This document shows positions 61,093-64,000 of a DNA stretch of 64,000 bases, in pieces. The position numbers were made by a program, and so were the translations under genes. Every line of letters starts with the position of its first letter. Position 1 is the first letter of the stretch. The stretch lies in NCBI RefSeq assembly GCF_029892105.1, contig NZ_JARZAJ010000007.1, positions 1 through 64,000 on the forward strand, given 5' to 3'. This stretch comes from Kitasatospora sp. GP82. GTDB taxonomy: Bacteria; Actinomycetota; Actinomycetes; Streptomycetales; Streptomycetaceae. The notes beneath the pieces were generated by a model. The model made no database searches, was not told the DNA's origin, and worked only from the letters and a program-made list of their open reading frames with translations.

Positions 61093-61245
61093 GCCCGTCC
61101 CCGGGCGAAGGGCGGAGCCCGGGATGTCGTGTCGGCCCCGGATCGTCCTGGCCGCCCCTTGGCTGATATGAACCCGTCCGCTGCCATTGACCATGCCGGA
61201 GAACCCGGCATAGCGTGCTCATGACAGAAGCGACAGGAGGTAAGC

Positions 61246-61623
61246 ATGACCAGGAAGAAGACGACCCGTCTGATCCTCGGCATCGCAACCGCAGTCGGCA
61301 CCGTCGCCCTGGGCGGCGCGGCTCAGGCCGCGACGCCGGGGTCTGCACAGTCGGGGGTGACCGAGCACGTGGTCTGGCAGGCGGGCCACGCGGGCGGGGT
61401 ATCTCCCATGCATGTTCCGGCCCACGGTTTCAACACCTACTCCTATGACGGTACGTCCTGGCGCGCGACGGTGACCGTCGATTACGGCAGGACCGGAGCC
61501 TGGACCCACTGCAGCGACGGCACGGACATTCACGGACCGCTGCAGGGCCCCGGTTTCTGGGACTTCGGCGGGAGCTGCAGCGGCCACGGAACCATCACCC
61601 AGTACGGGTGGTACGACGGCTGA
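61246..61623 (+). CDS. Small secreted protein of unknown function
   Basis: A 125-residue protein with a clear signal peptide (MTRKKTTRLILGIATAVGTVALGGAAQAA, cleavage near 29). The mature part is about 96 residues, rich in Gly, His and Trp, with two cysteines (CSDGTDIHG and CSGHGTI) that could form one disulfide. No family is recognised. It is not similar by eye to enediyne apoproteins, which have a different fold pattern. AGGAGG lies upstream (about 61236-61241) and the gene is followed by a strong terminator. Confidence 0.75.
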   Translation: MTRKKTTRLILGIATAVGTVALGGAAQAATPGSAQSGVTEHVVWQAGHAGGVSPMHVPAHGFNTYSYDGTSWRATVTVDYGRTGAWTHCSDGTDIHGPLQGPGFWDFGGSCSGHGTITQYGWYDG

Positions 61624-61640
61624 TCGAATTCCCGACACAC

Positions 61641-61674
61641 GAAGGGTGTCCCGGCGCATGCCGGGGCACCCTTC
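61641..61674 (+). terminator. Terminator after the small secreted gene
   Basis: Arms GAAGGGTG..CCCGGC and GCCGGG..CACCCTTC flank a GCAT loop, with a near-perfect 15-bp stem and one mismatch. It begins 18 bases after the stop codon. Confidence 0.8.
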
Positions 61675-61997
61675 GCCTTTGGAGACCGGGCATCCGCGCG
61701 GAGGCGACGCAGCCGGCCCCGCTCGGCACCCGCAGAACACGGCCCTGCGACACGGCCCTGCGCGAGCGACAGCGCGAGCCGGACGGATCAGTCCAGGGCC
61801 GCTTCCATCCACTCGAATGCTCTTCCGTCCCTCCTGCCCCGCGGCGATGCCTGTACCCGTCGGCCGGGAACGCCCTGGTCGACGGACCGGAGCAAGCGTC
61901 AACAGACGCTTCCCCGCGCGATCTTGTCGCTCTTCCACTCTCCGCCCAAGGCAATAGGCAACGGACCCTGCGCCCACGGTGGCTAAGACAACGGCCT

Positions 61998-62234
61998 TAC
62001 GACGACAGCTCCACCGGCAGCTGGAACCGGTCCAAGCTGGTCGCCGGTGACTTCGACGGCGACGGCAGGACCGACATCGGCGTCCGCTACGACTACGGCC
62101 AGAGCACCGACGGCGGCAACCGCACCGGCCTGTGGAAGTTCACCAGCAACGGCAGCGGCTTCAACGACCCGGCCATGACCTCGGACAGCAAGAACTCCGG
62201 CAGCTGGAACTGGCACCGGAGCGACCTCGCCTGA
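61998..62234 (+). pseudogene. FG-GAP/VCBS repeat protein fragment
   Basis: The 78-codon stretch YDDSSTGSWNRSKLVAGDFDGDGRTDIGVRYDYGQSTDGGNRTGLWKFTSNGSG and so on is a clear FG-GAP blade, and the second half begins another (SDSKNSGSWNWHRSDLA). It stops with TGA at 62234, followed by a proper terminator. No N-terminal part, signal or start codon precedes it; the 370 bases before it read as poor coding sequence. It looks like the tail of a larger secreted protein whose front has been lost. The 940-bp gap from 61624 to 62566 holds only this and two terminators. Confidence 0.6.
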
Positions 62235-62248
62235 CCCGCAGCAGCCAC

Positions 62249-62280
62249 GGCCGGCCCGCGAACGACCTCGCGGGCCGGCC
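62249..62280 (+). terminator. Terminator after the FG-GAP fragment
   Basis: A perfect 12-bp stem, GGCCGGCCCGCG with its complement, and an 8-base loop start 15 bases past the TGA. Confidence 0.75.
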
Positions 62281-62566
62281 GGGCCCCGAGGATCGGCCGG
62301 GCGGGGCCCGGCTCCGGCCCTGCCGAGGTGCTGCGGTGGCTCAGCCGCCGAAGAGCTCGCCCGGACGGCACCATGATCCGGGTCACATTCATTCCCGAAC
62401 CGCTCCGGCTCGGCCACCCTCCGGCCGGGCCGCCGGAGCCGAGGAGCCGGGGTCGGCTGTGAGAAGGGCGTAAGGCACACCTAGGCTAGGGGCCGAAGAA
62501 ATCGGACGAACCGGACCTCGATCAGGCCGGACCGGCCGGACGGACGACGGAAAGCAGGACGCGCCG

Positions 62567-63559
62567 ATGGGCGACGGCATGGCAGGGATGCACCACCATC
62601 ACGGGGGCATGGGCACGCTGGGACCGTTCACCCTCGACAACGTCCTGAGCTGGTCGCCGGACTGGCCCTTCCTGGTCGCCGGCCTGCTGGCGATCGCGCT
62701 GTACGGCGCGGGCGTGATCCGGCTGGCCCGGCGCGGCGACCGCTGGCCGATCGGGCGTACGGTCGCCTGGGTGGCCGGGGTCGGCACCATCCTGCTGATC
62801 ACCAACACCGGGCTGAACGACTACGGCATGGTGCTGTTCAGCGCACACATGATCCAGCACATGGTGCTCTCCATGCTCTCCCCGATCCTGCTGCTGCTCG
62901 GCGGGCCGATCACGCTGGCGCTGCGTTCACTGCGCCCGGCCCGCAAGGGCAGCGGGCGGGGGCCGCGCGAACTGCTGGTGGCGCTGCTGCACAGCCGGTA
63001 CGTCCGGGTGATCTCGCACCCCGCGTTCACCATCCCGCTCTTCATCGCCAGCCTCTACGGCCTGTACTTCACGCCGCTCTTCGACTACCTGATGCAGTAC
63101 CGGATCGGGCACATCGCGATGATGGTGCACTTCCTGGCGGCCGGAATGCTCTTCTTCTGGCCGATCATGGGGGTGGACCCGGGTCCGCACCGGCCCGGCT
63201 TCGTGATGCGGATCATCGAGCTCTTCATGGGGATGCCGTTCCACGCCTTCTTCGGTGTGGCGGTGATGATGGCCAGTCACCCGCTGGTCACCACCTTCAC
63301 CGCCCAGTCCGCGCCGTCCGGCACCGACCTGCTCACCGACCAGAAGCTCGCGGGTGGCATCACCTGGGCGTTCGGTGAGATCCCGACCGCGATCGTGCTG
63401 ATCGCGCTCACTCTCCAGTGGGCCAAGTCGGAGGAGCGCCAGGCGCGTCGCCGCGACCGCGCCGCCGACCGGAACGGCGACGCCGAACTGGTCGCCTACA
63501 ACGCCTACCTCGCCTCGCTCGACAAGCGCGGCAGCGGTCGGGTCGCCGACGCGAACTGA
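62567..63559 (+). CDS. CtaG-like cytochrome c oxidase assembly protein (caa3_CtaG)
   Basis: A 330-residue seven-helix membrane protein of the caa3-type CtaG family, taken to help copper insertion into cytochrome oxidase. It begins with a His/Met-rich copper-like stretch (MAGMHHHHGGMG), then LSWSPDWPFLVAGLLAIALYG. The family marker FSAHMIQHMVLSMLSPILLLLGGPITL is present, as is GHIAMMVHFLAAGMLFFWPIMGVDPGPHR. The C-terminus has an Arg-rich cytoplasmic tail. Single gene; probable housekeeping role. Confidence 0.92.
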   Translation: MGDGMAGMHHHHGGMGTLGPFTLDNVLSWSPDWPFLVAGLLAIALYGAGVIRLARRGDRWPIGRTVAWVAGVGTILLITNTGLNDYGMVLFSAHMIQHMVLSMLSPILLLLGGPITLALRSLRPARKGSGRGPRELLVALLHSRYVRVISHPAFTIPLFIASLYGLYFTPLFDYLMQYRIGHIAMMVHFLAAGMLFFWPIMGVDPGPHRPGFVMRIIELFMGMPFHAFFGVAVMMASHPLVTTFTAQSAPSGTDLLTDQKLAGGITWAFGEIPTAIVLIALTLQWAKSEERQARRRDRAADRNGDAELVAYNAYLASLDKRGSGRVADAN

Positions 63560-63578
63560 GCACGCCCCACCCTCGTAC

Positions 63579-63610
63579 GCCCCGTCCCACGCTCTCCGGT
63601 GGGGCGGGGC
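63579..63610 (+). terminator. Probable terminator after ctaG-like gene
   Basis: Arms GCCCCGTCCCAC and GTGGGGCGGGGC (one mismatch) flank an 8-base loop 20 bases after the stop. Confidence 0.6.
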
Positions 63611-63737
63611 TTCGTCGTCGTCGGCCCGCCGGCGAACTGCTCACCACCGCCGCCCATCCGGCCCCTGCAGTCCGGGCTACGGAGCCGATGACCGACACTG
63701 GGTCCGACTGTCACTCACCCGTGGAGGCCCACCCGCC

Positions 63738-64000
63738 ATGCCTGCCCGTTTCAAGGACCTGTGCCTGGACGCCAACGACCATCAGGCCCTCGCCGACTGG
63801 TGGTGCGCCGCCATCGGGTACGTCCGCCGTCCGGGCTCGTTCGAACCGTCCTCGCCCATCCCGATCGAGGACCCGACGGGCGCGGCTCCGCTGATCTGGA
63901 TCAACCCGGTGACGGAGCCGAAGGCCGTCAAGAACCGCGTGCACCTCGACGTCTTCGGCGACACCGCGGAGCTGCTCGCCCTCGGGGCCACACTGGTGCG
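63738..64000 (+). CDS. VOC/glyoxalase-like protein, truncated by the right edge
   Basis: The first 87 residues of a vicinal-oxygen-chelate family protein: FKDLCLDANDHQALADWWCAAIGY at residues 4-27, PIPIEDPTGAAPLIWINPVTEPKAVKNRVHLDVFGD later. The VHLDV strand holds the metal-site His. It runs off the window. The ATG at 63738 has GTGGAGG upstream. It probably belongs to the common glyoxalase-like enzymes of unknown substrate and not to the biosynthetic region. Confidence 0.82.
   Translation, partial: MPARFKDLCLDANDHQALADWWCAAIGYVRRPGSFEPSSPIPIEDPTGAAPLIWINPVTEPKAVKNRVHLDVFGDTAELLALGATLV

Noticed and set aside
61246..61623. Possible enediyne apoprotein (chromoprotein)
   Set aside because: It is small and secreted, but the mature part lacks the four-cysteine immunoglobulin-like pattern of CagA or NcsA and is 24 kb from the cluster.
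1..64000. CRISPR arrays, tRNA or rRNA genes
   Set aside because: No regularly spaced repeats, cloverleaf-like segments or conserved rRNA wording were noticed on reading, although a covariance-model search was not possible.

Overview
The window is high-GC DNA, with GTG and TTG starts, ATGA and TGATG gene overlaps, an MbtH-like protein, the MurT/GatD pair and actinobacterial AsnB, GlmS and PfkA. It comes from a Streptomyces- or Kitasatospora-like actinomycete. Positions 52-137 are long pure G and C runs that are almost certainly an assembly fault, so the first 150 bases should not be trusted.

About 1.5-37.5 kb is an accessory biosynthetic region of the enediyne type. Its right part (18.8-37.5 kb) holds an iterative enediyne polyketide synthase (KS-AT-ACP-KR-DH-PPTase, 20286-26084). 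It overlaps an E10-type hotdog thioesterase and a flavin reductase downstream. Divergent from it run two tandem DUF1702 (UnbL-type) genes and a P450. Farther on come a small GMC-partner subunit, a GMC oxidoreductase, an AhpD-like protein, a secreted UnbV protein and the membrane protein UnbU. TetR and AraC regulators and a striking operator-like palindrome array (26211-26242) are also present.

The left part (1.5-17 kb) looks like an aryl side-unit pathway. It holds a hydroxymandelate-synthase-like dioxygenase, a stand-alone adenylation-carrier protein with MbtH partner, an HpaB/SgcC-like flavin hydroxylase, a methyltransferase and a free-standing condensation enzyme. Further flavoenzymes and a solute-binding-fold protein with no signal peptide accompany them. 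The adenylation pocket resembles that for 4-hydroxyphenylglycine, but the amine-binding Asp is Asn. This suggests that 4-hydroxymandelate, or another aryl acid lacking an alpha-amine, is loaded, hydroxylated on the carrier (with flavin from the reductase in the PKS operon), methylated and joined to the polyketide core by the condensation enzyme. That parallels the beta-tyrosine branch of C-1027 but with a different building block. No halogenase, aminomutase, sugar genes, apoprotein or dedicated exporter is visible.

37.6-41.3 kb holds a curious operon of a degenerate PEP-utilising protein and a large FAD/NAD(P)-binding protein, beside a frameshifted IS4-type transposase remnant. From 41.3 kb onward the window is mostly ordinary chromosome: TetR, DUF1918, DedA, PIG-L, an F420-type NADP oxidoreductase, glmS, asnB, a Cys-rich secreted protein, a group II decarboxylase, an ACT-GNAT fusion, murT-gatD, pfkA, an ABC exporter with a NarL-type two-component system, small secreted genes, a CtaG-like protein and a truncated VOC gene at the right edge.
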